A DNA stretch of 64,000 nucleotides from Haloarcula amylovorans (GCF_004681185.1 NZ_SRIF01000010.1:62001-126000); one strand, 5' to 3'; shown: positions 43,730-53,500, numbered from the stretch's first letter. Program-made: numbers and translations. Notes: generated by a model from the sequence alone, not told the origin.

Positions 43730-44140
43730 TTATATCTTCTCGTCCTGTAGCCATTGGAGCGCATCTGAGAATGCCGACATCTCGAAATAGCGCATTCGGT
43801 TGGGTGCGACTGGCCAGACGGGACGAATTATTTCCCACCAATCGAAGAGCAGCTTGGCCCAGACCGAATCGCCAACTGCGGCGTAACGGCTGATAGTGAA
43901 CTGCAACCCGTAGCGTAGGTCGGGGATGATACCGTACACGTGAGATAGAAACGTCGAAAACGTCCAGTCCGGAACTACTTCCAGAACACGGACTGCGCCA
44001 TATTCGTCTGTCTTCTGGATTAGTAGTGAGTATAGTTCGTCGTAACCACGTTGGGTCCCTCGGCCAACCCGGATCACGACGAGGTCTTTCTCGGTTTCAT
44101 CGAGAATTTCGAACATCTGAGTGCTTGTAGGAGGAGCCAT
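43730..44140 (-). CDS. SpoIIAA-like (STAS-related) protein
   Basis: 136 residues matching the SpoIIAA-like family: FEILDETEKDLVVIRVGRGT, VRVLEVVPDWTFSTF, and ISRYAAVGDSVWAKLLFDWW followed by IRPVWPVAPNRMRYFEMSA. Members bind lipids or metabolites in a STAS/SEC14-like fold; the exact role is unknown. It starts 2 bases after the stop of the CDF transporter and ends the metal operon 48175-43730. Confidence 0.85.
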   Translation of the reverse strand: MAPPTSTQMFEILDETEKDLVVIRVGRGTQRGYDELYSLLIQKTDEYGAVRVLEVVPDWTFSTFLSHVYGIIPDLRYGLQFTISRYAAVGDSVWAKLLFDWWEIIRPVWPVAPNRMRYFEMSAFSDALQWLQDEKI

Positions 44141-44142
44141 GA

Positions 44143-45066
44143 CTAGTGGTCGTGATTCGTGCGGTCGGCGGTCCCCGTATTGATTTCCATGTCACCCACG
44201 AGTTCGACAGTCGCATGATCAATCTCACGATCCGAAAAAAGCTGATGGACCTGAGATCGGATCGCCTGCTGTTGGTCTAGTGATGTTGGTTCATATTGGA
44301 GCCGCACCGTCGCTACCGTCAGTTGACTGCAAACTTGCCAGACGTGCAGGTCGTCGACATTCTCGACGCCATCGATATTCGTTAGTTTGTCTCGAAGTCT
44401 CTCCAGTGAAATAGGACTCCGCTCTAGGAGAATTGACGTGCTCCCACGGAGCACCTTCCCTGCCGAAACGAGTATTAAGACACCAATGAGGACGGCAGCT
44501 ACTGGATCAGCGATGGGCAAATCGAACACAATGACGGCTATGGTCGAAATGATCACTGCGACTGAGCCACCGGCATCGCCGAGCAGATGGTAGAATGCTC
44601 CGCGCTCGTTGAGGCTCATTTTCCCATCTTGGACGATATAGACGGACCCCAGATTGACAAGCAAGCCGCCGACTGCGATGATTAACGTCATTGTGGGATT
44701 AATTGCGACCGGATTCAAGAATCGTTGGTAGGATTCCCATAGAATATATCCGACCATCGGAACAAGCAAGATCCCGTTGAGAAACGCAGCGGCTGGCTCC
44801 AATCTATGGAGACCATAAGACCACTCATCGCCGCCTTTGAACCGTTCGGCAGTGTAGCTTGCTCCGAACGCCATCGCGTATGCGAGCATGTCGAACAGCA
44901 TGTGGAGCGCGTCACTGATGAGGGCGACCGAACCAAAGAGGAGTCCACCAGCCAGTTCGACAAGGAAGCCAAGGAAATTGACGGCCGCTACGAGCGCAAG
45001 CCGACGCGTACTGCCACCTGTTTCTGGTGCCTCTTCATGTTCTGCCGTATCCTCGTGCAGAGTCAT
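44143..45066 (-). CDS. czcD: Cation diffusion facilitator (Zn/Cd/Co exporter)
   Basis: 307 residues with six membrane helices. Metal-site motifs: SDALHMLFDMLAYAMAFGAS (HxxxD of TM2) and HLLGDAGGSVAVI (HxxxD of TM5). The C-terminal ferredoxin-like domain (LTNIDGVENVDDLHVWQVCS) is typical. A His-rich tail (TADRTNHDH) is present. It exports divalent metal in exchange for protons. It is third in an operon behind the Zn/Cd ATPase and a small membrane protein. Confidence 0.92.
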   Translation of the reverse strand: MTLHEDTAEHEEAPETGGSTRRLALVAAVNFLGFLVELAGGLLFGSVALISDALHMLFDMLAYAMAFGASYTAERFKGGDEWSYGLHRLEPAAAFLNGILLVPMVGYILWESYQRFLNPVAINPTMTLIIAVGGLLVNLGSVYIVQDGKMSLNERGAFYHLLGDAGGSVAVIISTIAVIVFDLPIADPVAAVLIGVLILVSAGKVLRGSTSILLERSPISLERLRDKLTNIDGVENVDDLHVWQVCSQLTVATVRLQYEPTSLDQQQAIRSQVHQLFSDREIDHATVELVGDMEINTGTADRTNHDH

Positions 45067-45087
45067 AGATCCACGTTAGAGTTGGAG

Positions 45088-45525
45088 TTATTTCGAATCC
45101 GAGGTCTCTAGGTTTTTGCAGGTGGATACCTGAGACGTATCTTCTTTTGTTGACGTCAAATCCTGTGCCGGAGAGTCGACCGTAGCCGAGGCTTCAGACT
45201 TGTCATCGTGTTCGTCAGTTCCAGCTTCGGACTGATCTGACTCCTCAGTGAGGGACACGTCTTGCGCAGAGGATCCGACGAGATCCAACGGACGAACCCA
45301 AATGAACCACACAACGAATATCGTCGTGCCGTAGCCGACAATCCACACTAGATCAGCTACGGCAGAAAGGTTCGCCTCTTCGAAGGTGTGTACTAGCAAA
45401 CCGGGGCCGATGAGCCCAACGAGCACAACAAGGACGGCAAACTGTGGAGACATGAGCCCGAACGGGTGTTCTTGCTGATCTGACTCTGTATGGGAATTTA
45501 CGTTTTCCTCGTTCTCTGCACTCAT
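45088..45525 (-). CDS. Small membrane protein in the Zn/Cd operon
   Basis: 145 residues from ATG 45525, one base after the ATPase stop. Two membrane helices (FAVLVVLVGLIGPGLLVHTF and LVWIVGYGTTIFVVWFIWVR) and a long acidic Ser/Asp/Glu/Thr-rich tail with one Cys (STCKN). The family is not recognised. Operon position implies a role with the metal ATPase and CDF exporter, perhaps as an accessory subunit. Confidence 0.7.
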   Translation of the reverse strand: MSAENEENVNSHTESDQQEHPFGLMSPQFAVLVVLVGLIGPGLLVHTFEEANLSAVADLVWIVGYGTTIFVVWFIWVRPLDLVGSSAQDVSLTEESDQSEAGTDEHDDKSEASATVDSPAQDLTSTKEDTSQVSTCKNLETSDSK

Positions 45526-45526
45526 C

Positions 45527-48175
45527 TTATCCCTCCGAAGCATTGGTTTCGGTGTCTAGATCTGGCGTAATTCGAGAGAGCCGCATCGCGTTCCCGGTTA
45601 CAGCCGTCGTCATCCCGGCGTCCCCTGCGAGAACAGCCAGCCAGATGGGCACGTAGCCAAAGGGAACAGCGAGAGCCAGCCCGGCTTTAACCACAAGACT
45701 GGCCCAGATGTTCTGGCGGATGACGCCGTTCGCATCGTTCGCGAGTTCGTAGAGGTACGGGAGCTTCGCAAGGTCGTCACTCATCAGGGCGATGTCGGCG
45801 GTCTCCAGTGCCGTGTCCGTCCCGGCTGCACCCATCGCAATGCCGACCGTGGCCGTAGCGAGGGCGGGCGCGTCGTTGATACCGTCCCCGACCATCGCCA
45901 CACCGTCGTACTCGTCGACGAGTCCGTCGATGGCGTCGACCTTCTCCTCGGGAAGGAGTTCTGCGCGGTAGTCGTCGACGCCGACCTGCTCGGCGATAGC
46001 TCGTGCGGTCCGCTCGTTGTCGCCCGTAAGCATGACCGTCCGCTCCACGCCGAGCTCCTTCAGGCGGCTTACCGCGTGCTTGGCCTCAGGCCGGACTTCG
46101 TCGGCAACGCCGATGATTCCCTCGAGTTCGTCCTCGGTCCCGACAAGGACGACGGTCTTACCTTCCGACTGGAGGTCAGGCACCGTGTCTTCGAGGAGGT
46201 CGAGACAGTTGTTGCGTTCACACAGCTGCTCTGCGGTTCGGGTGACAACCCCACCGTCGGTCGTCGCGTGGACGTGTGAAAGGTCGAAGCCGAGATCCTC
46301 GAACAGCCCGGGCTTCCCGGCGAAGTGGGGCGTCCCGTCAAGATCTGCCCGGACACCCTTCCCAGTAATGCTCTCGAACTCGTCAATCTCACGTTCGGCG
46401 ACACCGGCTGCGCCCGCCTCTGAGACGATAGCTTCACCGATAGGGTGCTCGCTGCGCTGTTCAAGTCCGCGGGCACACCGAAGGACATCGTCCACAGTGT
46501 TACCGTTCAGCGGCACGACGTTGGTGACGGTGAGTTCGCCCTTCGTGAGTGTCCCTGTCTTGTCGAAGGCGACGACATCGACCGCGCCCATCGCTTCGAG
46601 GTGGTTCCCACCCTTGATGAGGACCCCGTTCTTCGCGGCGCTGGTGATGCCCGACACGACCGAGACAGGCGTCGAGATGACGAATGCGCATGGACAGGCG
46701 AGCACTAGTAGGGTGAGACCGTAGACGACGGCTGTCGACCACGTCGTCCCAAGGATGTATGGACTGCCCACGGTGACGAGGACGGCGAATACGACGACGA
46801 CCGGCGTGTAGTATGCAGAGAAGCGCTCGACGAACTGCTCGCGTTCGGTCTTGTTGGCTTGGGCGTCCTCGACCATCTCGACGATGCGGGAGAGCGTATT
46901 GTCGCCTGCATTCGAGGTGACTTCCACTTCGAGGTAGCCCTCCTCATTGATGGTGCCGGCGTACACCTCGTCGCCGTTGGTCTTATCGACGGGCACGCTC
47001 TCACCAGTGATCGGTGCTTGGTTTACTGCGCTCTCGCCGTCAACGACCGCACCATCCATCGGAATCTTCTCTCCAGGTTTAACGACCACGATATCACCGA
47101 CCGCAACCTCGTCGACTGGAATCGTCTCTTCGGTTCCGTTCCGTTTGACGGTCGCCTCGTCCGGAGAGAGATCCATCAGCTCTTGGAGCGAATTGCGTGC
47201 ACGGTCCATCGAGTAGCGCTCGAGGAGTTCCGCGATACTGAAGAGGAACGCGAGTGTGGCGGCTTCGAAATAGAGCGCCTCCCCGAACGCGAGACTTGCG
47301 ACGAGCGCCCCGAGAATGGCGATCGACATCAGGAAGTCAATGTCTAGGTTCATATTCCGGGCGGAATAGTACCCGTTCCGGAGGATTTCCTGGCCGCCAA
47401 CGGCGATGGCGATTAGAAATAATACGTCTGCAACGAGGAGTTCGCTGCCGACGAAACTTGCGACCAGGGTATTCTGTCCAAGGAGAACGAACTCGAAGAG
47501 GAGACCGAGTGCGACGAAGCCACCACTGATCCACGTTTTGATTGCACGTGCGCCCGTCCAGATCCGCTCCTGTGAATCGCGGTCGTCGCTGCCCTCGGTG
47601 CCGTCAGCGGTGGTGTTTGTGACCTCGTAGCCCGCGCTCTCGATGGCGGCGACGATGTCGTCCGCAGTAACGGTCGTCGAATCGTACGTGACCGCAACCT
47701 TGCCGGTCGTTGGCTGCGGGTCCGACATCGACACACCAGCGACCCCCTCGAGCGCGTTCTCGACCTTGCCAGCACACGAGGGGCAGTCCATCTCCGGGAC
47801 TGTGAATTTCGCCGTGACCGCCCCGGAATTGTCGACATCGTATCCCGCTTTCTCCACACGGTCGGCGATGGCGTCTGCTGTCGTCTGGTCGCTCTCGTAG
47901 GAGACAGTGAGCGTCCCCGTCGTCACCTGCGGGTCAACATCGTTGATGCCGTCGATTTTCTGGACGCTGTTCTCGACTTTCCCAGCACAGGACGGACAAT
48001 CCATCTCGGGAACTGAGAACTGAGCGACGGTACCATCTTCTATTGCTGTCCTGGTTGCTTCGCCATATTCGTGATCATGATCATGATTGTGGTCGTGATC
48101 GTGCTCTTCGTCATCGTGGTCGTGTGCATGGGATTCAGCGGCCGCGTCGTGTGAATCCCGACCAGACGAAGTCAT
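45527..48175 (-). CDS. zntA: Heavy-metal P-type ATPase with two HMA domains and His-rich start
   Basis: 882 residues. His/Asp/Glu-rich segment at ~16-38 (HAHDHDDEEHDHDHNHDHDH), two HMA domains with Cys60/Cys63 and Cys131/Cys134 (MDCPSC), then a P1B ATPase core: ITGESVPVDK, CPCAFVIS, DKTGTLTKGE, RSEHPIGEA, GDGINDAPALA. The Zn/Cd type is indicated by CPCAFVIS and the His-rich start. A CNL stretch with two Cys (LCERNNCLDLL) resembles the insert of some Cd/Pb pumps. Closely related to 24581-26950 but with one more HMA. It heads the operon with the CDF exporter. Confidence 0.93.
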   Translation of the reverse strand: MTSSGRDSHDAAAESHAHDHDDEEHDHDHNHDHDHEYGEATRTAIEDGTVAQFSVPEMDCPSCAGKVENSVQKIDGINDVDPQVTTGTLTVSYESDQTTADAIADRVEKAGYDVDNSGAVTAKFTVPEMDCPSCAGKVENALEGVAGVSMSDPQPTTGKVAVTYDSTTVTADDIVAAIESAGYEVTNTTADGTEGSDDRDSQERIWTGARAIKTWISGGFVALGLLFEFVLLGQNTLVASFVGSELLVADVLFLIAIAVGGQEILRNGYYSARNMNLDIDFLMSIAILGALVASLAFGEALYFEAATLAFLFSIAELLERYSMDRARNSLQELMDLSPDEATVKRNGTEETIPVDEVAVGDIVVVKPGEKIPMDGAVVDGESAVNQAPITGESVPVDKTNGDEVYAGTINEEGYLEVEVTSNAGDNTLSRIVEMVEDAQANKTEREQFVERFSAYYTPVVVVFAVLVTVGSPYILGTTWSTAVVYGLTLLVLACPCAFVISTPVSVVSGITSAAKNGVLIKGGNHLEAMGAVDVVAFDKTGTLTKGELTVTNVVPLNGNTVDDVLRCARGLEQRSEHPIGEAIVSEAGAAGVAEREIDEFESITGKGVRADLDGTPHFAGKPGLFEDLGFDLSHVHATTDGGVVTRTAEQLCERNNCLDLLEDTVPDLQSEGKTVVLVGTEDELEGIIGVADEVRPEAKHAVSRLKELGVERTVMLTGDNERTARAIAEQVGVDDYRAELLPEEKVDAIDGLVDEYDGVAMVGDGINDAPALATATVGIAMGAAGTDTALETADIALMSDDLAKLPYLYELANDANGVIRQNIWASLVVKAGLALAVPFGYVPIWLAVLAGDAGMTTAVTGNAMRLSRITPDLDTETNASEG

Positions 48176-48365
48176 TATGGAACGCTAGACAGCCCAATGT
48201 TATTAATCTAGCTGCTATATATGGGGGTATAATTGCCCTATAGTTATTAAAATATTCACTCTATATTATTAAAGCCGACATGTCGATTTCGTATCTTTTG
48301 TAGCTAGGAGAGTGCTATTTAGAACAAACCGTGGTCTTACAGAACTGCAGGAGTTACGAGTTCGT

Positions 48366-48647
48366 ATGACGATTACTCTTGACCAAGTCGAACTCCCGAA
48401 TGGTGCTACAGTACGGACTGGCTCAACCATCGTTGTACTCTCCACACTCACACAATTTCGCGGGAATCCGGGGTTGGGGACCGAGCGTGAAGTAAATGAA
48501 ATACTCGTTGCAGAGGGCAGAAAAACCGACTTAGATGGAGAAGTTCTGATTTCTTTCGAACAGTCACAGAAGCCATTGCCACAGATTCGATTGAAGCAAC
48601 TGGCATACGGCGTCGAAAATGGAGAGATTGTTCTCGGTGAAAAATAG
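48366..48647 (+). CDS. Short protein of unknown function
   Basis: 93 residues from ATG 48366 (MTITLDQVELPNGATVRTGS); 18 more codons are open upstream. Soluble and probably beta-rich, with VVLSTLTQFRGNPGLGTERE and PQIRLKQLAYGVENGEIVLG. It is divergent from the Zn/Cd ATPase across an AT-rich region (48180-48300) likely to hold both promoters. The family is not recognised. Confidence 0.5.
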   Translation: MTITLDQVELPNGATVRTGSTIVVLSTLTQFRGNPGLGTEREVNEILVAEGRKTDLDGEVLISFEQSQKPLPQIRLKQLAYGVENGEIVLGEK

Positions 48648-48704
48648 CAGCATAATTTAAATCAGTAGATTCTTGGCGGATTATCGGCTGCTGAAGTCGT
48701 CACG

Positions 48705-49280
48705 CTACTCCTGTTCGGTAGTCTCAGCCGAACGAGTGTATGTAACCGTGATTCGACTGCTTGCAAGGACGTTATTCCCGATCGCGTCTCTCGCTGTGTC
48801 GTGGGTTGCGCCACCTTTTACCGGGAGTTTCTCACTGAGTGCATGCACTTGGAACCGATGTTCGTATACTTTCCCGGCTGGCGGACACGGCGGATCGTAT
48901 CCGGGTGGCTGTCCGGGCCGTCGTCCCTGCCGAGCGCCATCAAGCGAGTCAACGGTTGCTGTTCGAGGAATATCCGCGGGAATCCGATTTTGCGTCGGGA
49001 CGTTCCAGAGCGTCCAGAGTACTGGCTCATTGATCACGCCGCGATCATACTCGAGTGCGACAGCTAGTGCAGCTGTCGGCTTGGGGATATTTTCGACAAC
49101 AAGTGGTGGAGAAATCCCCGCCCCATCACATGTGAATCGGGTTGGTAACTCACTATTAGTAGAGAATGCTGGGCTTGAGGCGTTGAAATTCGCTGCCGAC
49201 TGACCTGACGTACGTGCACAACCAGCGATCCCAGTAAAGAACGCCGTCCCGCCAGTCACTAGGAATCGACGACGTCGCAT
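48705..49280 (-). CDS. PEBP/YbhB-family lipoprotein
   Basis: 191 residues. Tat-type start with lipobox (MRRRRFLVTGGTAFFTGIAGC). The PEBP (YbhB/YbcL, Raf-kinase-inhibitor-like) fold is shown by FTCDGAGISPPLVVENIP, EPVLWTLWNVP, GYDPPCPPAGKVYEHRFQVH and the small C-terminal helix (ARDAIGNNVLASSRITVTY). These proteins bind small anions or phospholipid head groups; the physiological role is unknown. It is last in the nos-type series on the minus strand. Confidence 0.88.
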   Translation of the reverse strand: MRRRRFLVTGGTAFFTGIAGCARTSGQSAANFNASSPAFSTNSELPTRFTCDGAGISPPLVVENIPKPTAALAVALEYDRGVINEPVLWTLWNVPTQNRIPADIPRTATVDSLDGARQGRRPGQPPGYDPPCPPAGKVYEHRFQVHALSEKLPVKGGATHDTARDAIGNNVLASSRITVTYTRSAETTEQE

Positions 49281-49364
49281 AGTCTTGCTGGCTACTGAAT
49301 CGTCATTTGTCTTTTGAAACTGCTATGAACGTACGTACTGGAACTCCGGTTGTAGGTAACCCTT

Positions 49365-49808
49365 TCAGTCTCGTTCAGTGTGGACCTGTTTCTCGGTGTT
49401 CGAGTCAAGCGAGAGAAAAAAGTGGAGATGCTTGAAGAACCAAATCCCGCTGAGCGACGCCACGACCATCCCGACAGCAAGCGTCCGTGTGATCTCGTAT
49501 GCAACGACAGCTACCAGTGTCGAGAGCGCAACCACGCCAAGATATCCAATAACTGAGACAATCAAATCTGGACTGCGTCTTTCGTGTGGCCACTGAGAGA
49601 ACCACTCAACAGATGGAGACACCCTATCGTATCCAATCACGACCGCGAGGACGGTTATCGCGCTGATCGGAAGCGAGAGCAAGGCTATCGACACTATTCC
49701 GGTCCATATCAGCGCACTCACGCCAATCAGTACTGGTCCTGAACAAAGGGTGATTTCGAGCCACGTTTGACTGATTCCAACCCAGATATTGCCAGCATGA
49801 GACGACAT
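49365..49808 (-). CDS. Four-helix membrane protein after the nos-type permease
   Basis: 147 residues with about four membrane helices (GPVLIGVSALIWTGIVSIAL, SAITVLAVVIGYDRV, VSVIGYLGVVALSTLVAVVA, AVGMVVASLSGIWFFKHLHF) and a short charged tail. The family is not recognised. It lies 63 bases after the NosY-like gene and before the PEBP gene, and is probably co-transcribed with them. Confidence 0.65.
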   Translation of the reverse strand: MSSHAGNIWVGISQTWLEITLCSGPVLIGVSALIWTGIVSIALLSLPISAITVLAVVIGYDRVSPSVEWFSQWPHERRSPDLIVSVIGYLGVVALSTLVAVVAYEITRTLAVGMVVASLSGIWFFKHLHFFLSLDSNTEKQVHTERD

Positions 49809-49871
49809 TGTGTTGGAAGATGTTCACCGGGGACATCAGGAGAACTTTCGGATACTCGCTCCCAGAGGTTA

Positions 49872-50678
49872 CTACCAGACCAAGCGAACACTAACTACTA
49901 GGGAACCAATAGCCCACCCGAGCAGACCGATACTGTTCGCGAGGACCGACCCTGACTGGAGCGTCGCTGCAGATGCCGGCTCAATAACGAGTGCTAATAC
50001 GAGGCCACGGTACGCGCTGAGAGGACTCAGCGCGAGGAGCCATGGAAGTGAGCTAGGAGACAGGACGTTCGTTGCAAGTCCGGTGAGAATCGCCATATCT
50101 AGCCCGAGTGCGAGCATGACGGCAACTAAGACGACCATCGAAATCGCTTGCTGCAACCGGTTCACGGCAGCCGAGACAGCCGTTATGATTGTGAAAAACA
50201 CTACTGCAGCTATCGTCGTCAGCACGCTAAAACGGACGAACAACAGTGCGCCATTGTACGCTGTTCGGCGGAGGAGATAGTCAGTCGAACCGCTAGGCGA
50301 GAGCTGAACTACTACTCCGACTATGAATAATGATGCGAGGACGATGCTGACGATAGCAGTCATTCGGCCGAGAAGGATACCACCGGTATACGCTACTCGC
50401 GGAATCGGAAACGAACGAAGCATATCGAGCTCTCCTGAGAGGTCGTCGGCTAGAAGTGCACGATAGCCAAACGCGGCCCCTAAGACGACTAGAAGGACTT
50501 CCAGTGGCGTGAGGATACCCAGAATGACGGAAATGTACCCGGAGACACCGCCGATCACACTGAGTGTGAGAACCGCAACTGCAAAACCCAGCGCGATAAC
50601 CCCGTAGGTCCGAGACCGAATAATTGTCCGAAATTCCCGCTCGAAGACAGCGAGCAGTCGGTTCTCTGAATACGCCAT
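49872..50678 (-). CDS. nosY: NosY-like ABC transporter permease
   Basis: 268 residues from ATG 50678 (MAYSENRLLAVFEREFRTII); the longer upstream frame lies inside the NosD-like gene. Six membrane helices in the ABC-2 pattern; AFGYRALLADDLSGELDMLR and FPIPRVAYTGGILLGRM match NosY. With NosF it forms the ABC transporter that helps NosD and NosL load copper into nitrous oxide reductase. It begins 19 bases after the NosD-like stop. Confidence 0.85.
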   Translation of the reverse strand: MAYSENRLLAVFEREFRTIIRSRTYGVIALGFAVAVLTLSVIGGVSGYISVILGILTPLEVLLVVLGAAFGYRALLADDLSGELDMLRSFPIPRVAYTGGILLGRMTAIVSIVLASLFIVGVVVQLSPSGSTDYLLRRTAYNGALLFVRFSVLTTIAAVVFFTIITAVSAAVNRLQQAISMVVLVAVMLALGLDMAILTGLATNVLSPSSLPWLLALSPLSAYRGLVLALVIEPASAATLQSGSVLANSIGLLGWAIGSLVVSVRLVW

Positions 50679-50697
50679 CTCTCTGGAGTTCGAGGCC

Positions 50698-52674
50698 TTA
50701 CCCGTACGTTCGGTCTGACGTATGATAGTCGTACGGGTCCGTGTCTGTAGCGGGACGATACTGCTCTGCATAGGAATATTCGTCCGCAAGTTGTGCAGTT
50801 TCCTGTGGAGACACTGGTGAGGCGAGTGGCGCTGTATCGATAACGCCACTCGATCGGAGGCCCGGAACGACCGTCTGAAGTGCCCGAAGCATCGCTACGG
50901 CTGGCGACCGGACAAGGGTATCTCCGCCTGGCGTCTGATACGACATTCTACCACTGGTACTAGTGGGACGTATCGGTTGATCGAGGAGGCCATTATCATC
51001 GCTGTCGAAGCGTGTGTATCCTCCCCAGTAGTTGCCTCGATTGTCTTCGGTCCAGACGTAGCGTGTATTCTCGTCGGTGATTTTCACATGGCGGACATTG
51101 CCGACGAAGTCGTTTCGAGTAATTCGATTCGTCGGGAACGGATTCGCAACCTGGAAACCGATGCGGTTGTAGCCGACCACGTTCTCGGTGTAGACGCTTC
51201 TGCGGCCTTCTACAAGGATGCCGGCTCTATTGTGGATGACGGTGTTTCTGGCGATATAGTTCCGACTCCCCGCGAAGTCGATTCCGAGGGCCGCATTCCG
51301 GACGTCGTTTCCTATTGCGGCGTTCGCAGACCCCTCGGTTGCGGTCATGACGGGTTTGAACATGTCCCGAAATGTGCTGTTGGCCACAAGCCCCTGCTGC
51401 AAATAGAGGCCGTGAAATCCTGTGACCGCCCCCTCTGCGTGTATATCTCTGACGACTATGCCAGACGTATCGTGGATGATGAACGAGTGAAAGCCGCCAT
51501 AGATAGCTGAGTCCTGTACCAGGATACGGGAGGACATCACGCTGATTCCGATCGAGCCGTCATCCGCTTCTGGTGGGCCGTAAATCGAGGTGTCAGTAAC
51601 GACGGTTCGGGGGCTCTCTCGAATGAGAAGTCCGGTCTGATTCGTCGCTATTGTCACGTTCGCAACGAGTGAATCGGATGCGCGTGTAAACGCGATGCCA
51701 GCGGCCCCACGGCCGTATGATTTCCATATCTTCGCGAACGTCCCGTTCGTAACGATCGGTCGTGCAGCGCTGCCATTTGTCCCGATACCGGCTATTCGAA
51801 GCCCAGCGATAGCAGCTTGGTCGCTGGTGACACTGAAGACATGGCCATTGCCATCACCGGTAATCGTTGTGCTGTTCGGTCCCGCACCACGAACCGTGAG
51901 TGGTTTGCTGATTGTTAGCGTGGTTACATTGTAGCTTCCTGGTGGAACACGAACGGTAGTATTCGGCGGGGCTTGTTCTATCGCCGCAGCTACTGTCGGT
52001 GCATCGGTCCCCACGACCGTTTCTACCGGACGGTCTAGTAGCGTTTGGCGTCGTGTCGCTGTCTGATTCGCCCACGTCTGTCGCATTGTAACCGTCTGTT
52101 CCCACTCGTCCCGAGTACGATCTACACTATCGAATTGTCTGTTGCGAAGCGAGTTCCATCGAATCACGCTTCCACCATACTTCTGGGTGAAATTATGCGC
52201 ACTCTGTCGAGTGGAAAACGGAACGATAGCTTGCGTTTCTCCAGGGGTTTGAGCGCGACTCTCAACGACAAAGTAGGCATTTTCGGCCGCGACCCAGCCT
52301 GCGGCGTTCGGTGGGGGGACGCTCAGTGTCGAGTTAGAGCGTAGCTTCACACCGGTATCTGTGAAATCAGAAACGTAAACCGTGAGCAGACGGCCGAACT
52401 CTCTGGTGTGTCCTGGTTCGTGGAGATCGTTGATGAGAAAGGAGATCCCGTAGTACCCGGCGACGTACTGATACTGCGAGTAATACACCTCCGCCCGTGG
52501 AATAGCAGCCGGCGTCTGGCTGGCTTCGTAGACTGCGCCATATGCGAGACCACCCTCGTTGGTTCCTTCGAACGGAACCGGTCGTGGCTCTTCGCGTTTG
52601 ACATCGACGACAAACGAGGCGCTCCCTATCACGATGACCACGATGAGCGCCAAAGTGATGATCTGCGGTCGCAT
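50698..52674 (-). CDS. nosD: NosL-NosD fusion, copper-handling beta-helix protein
   Basis: 658 residues. A signal anchor (IITLALIVVIVIGSASFV) is followed at ~35-170 by a region matching NosL, a copper lipoprotein: LTVYVSDFTDTGVKLR, NAYFVVESRAQTPGETQAIV, PFSTRQSAHNFTQKYGGSVI. From ~215 to 600 there is a right-handed beta-helix (CASH/PbH1 repeats) as in NosD: PPNTTVRVPPGSYNVTTLTI, VTDTSIYGPPEADDG, NTVIHNRAGILVEGRRS, ENVVGYNRIGFQV. NosD is needed for copper-site assembly in NosZ. It sits between the ATPase (NosF) and permease (NosY) genes. The Met/Cys ligands of classical NosL are not obvious. Confidence 0.82.
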   Translation of the reverse strand: MRPQIITLALIVVIVIGSASFVVDVKREEPRPVPFEGTNEGGLAYGAVYEASQTPAAIPRAEVYYSQYQYVAGYYGISFLINDLHEPGHTREFGRLLTVYVSDFTDTGVKLRSNSTLSVPPPNAAGWVAAENAYFVVESRAQTPGETQAIVPFSTRQSAHNFTQKYGGSVIRWNSLRNRQFDSVDRTRDEWEQTVTMRQTWANQTATRRQTLLDRPVETVVGTDAPTVAAAIEQAPPNTTVRVPPGSYNVTTLTISKPLTVRGAGPNSTTITGDGNGHVFSVTSDQAAIAGLRIAGIGTNGSAARPIVTNGTFAKIWKSYGRGAAGIAFTRASDSLVANVTIATNQTGLLIRESPRTVVTDTSIYGPPEADDGSIGISVMSSRILVQDSAIYGGFHSFIIHDTSGIVVRDIHAEGAVTGFHGLYLQQGLVANSTFRDMFKPVMTATEGSANAAIGNDVRNAALGIDFAGSRNYIARNTVIHNRAGILVEGRRSVYTENVVGYNRIGFQVANPFPTNRITRNDFVGNVRHVKITDENTRYVWTEDNRGNYWGGYTRFDSDDNGLLDQPIRPTSTSGRMSYQTPGGDTLVRSPAVAMLRALQTVVPGLRSSGVIDTAPLASPVSPQETAQLADEYSYAEQYRPATDTDPYDYHTSDRTYG

Positions 52675-52762
52675 CTGTGGTCCGTGCTATACAGTATGGT
52701 GAGCGTACGGAAATGCCGTGCGGTGCTGAGCAGGGCGGCAAATTCAACCAACCCTTACAGCA

Positions 52763-53500
52763 TCAGTCTTTGTGCCCTGTTTGTACCGACGGGTCACGCC
52801 CTAAAACCGAGCCGAAGACGCCAGCCATGTCCGTTTCAGTTGTCCGGTTTCGGAGGTCCGTGGGTGAAGCTTGGACGACCAATCGGCCGTCATTGAGAAT
52901 CCCAACTTCGTCAGCGGCAGAGACGTACGTGAGGTCATGCGTCGTCATCAGCGCGCTGGTTTCGGTGTTGGTGAGCGTGTCCACTACATCGAAGATGTGT
53001 TCGGTATTCCGCGGATCGAGGCCACTTGTTGGTTCGTCTAAGACAACGAGGGAGGGATCTCCGAGAACTGCGACCCCGAGTCCGAGCAGTTGGCGCATGC
53101 CGCCCGAGAGCGAACCAACGCGGCGCTCTGATACAGCATCGAGGCCGATGGTCTCAAGTATTCTGCCGGTATCGGTTGCATCGGCTAAGAGAGTGCCATA
53201 GAATTCGAGGGTTTCACGCACAGTCTGTGAAGCGCGAAGATTAGGATGCTGTGGCAAATAACCGATTGGCCGAGCTGACCCGGAGGGGCGAGCGATTGTT
53301 CCTTCTGAAGGAGTGAGTAATCCAGTAATGATTTGGAGCAGTGTGGTCTTTCCGGACCCGTTGGGCCCGACGAGTGCCAAGAATTCTCCTGTCTTGACCG
53401 ACAACGAAATTTCGTCTAAGACAGTCACTGTGCCGAACTGATGACTGATATCGTCCGCAACGAAGATGGTATCCTCGCTTGAGCTAGTTGAGGATGGCAC
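52763..53500 (-). CDS. nosF: NosF-like ABC transporter ATPase
   Basis: 245 residues. Walker A at 45-52 (GPNGSGKT), signature LSGGMRQLLGLG, Walker B LVVLDEPTSGLD, H-loop TTHDL. The N-terminal substrate loop and the size agree with NosF. It powers the NosY permease in copper-site maturation. First gene of the minus-strand nos series (53500 to about 48705). It is divergent from the membrane gene at 53684, with ~180 bases between, probably holding both promoters. Confidence 0.88.
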   Translation of the reverse strand: MPSSTSSSEDTIFVADDISHQFGTVTVLDEISLSVKTGEFLALVGPNGSGKTTLLQIITGLLTPSEGTIARPSGSARPIGYLPQHPNLRASQTVRETLEFYGTLLADATDTGRILETIGLDAVSERRVGSLSGGMRQLLGLGVAVLGDPSLVVLDEPTSGLDPRNTEHIFDVVDTLTNTETSALMTTHDLTYVSAADEVGILNDGRLVVQASPTDLRNRTTETDMAGVFGSVLGRDPSVQTGHKD

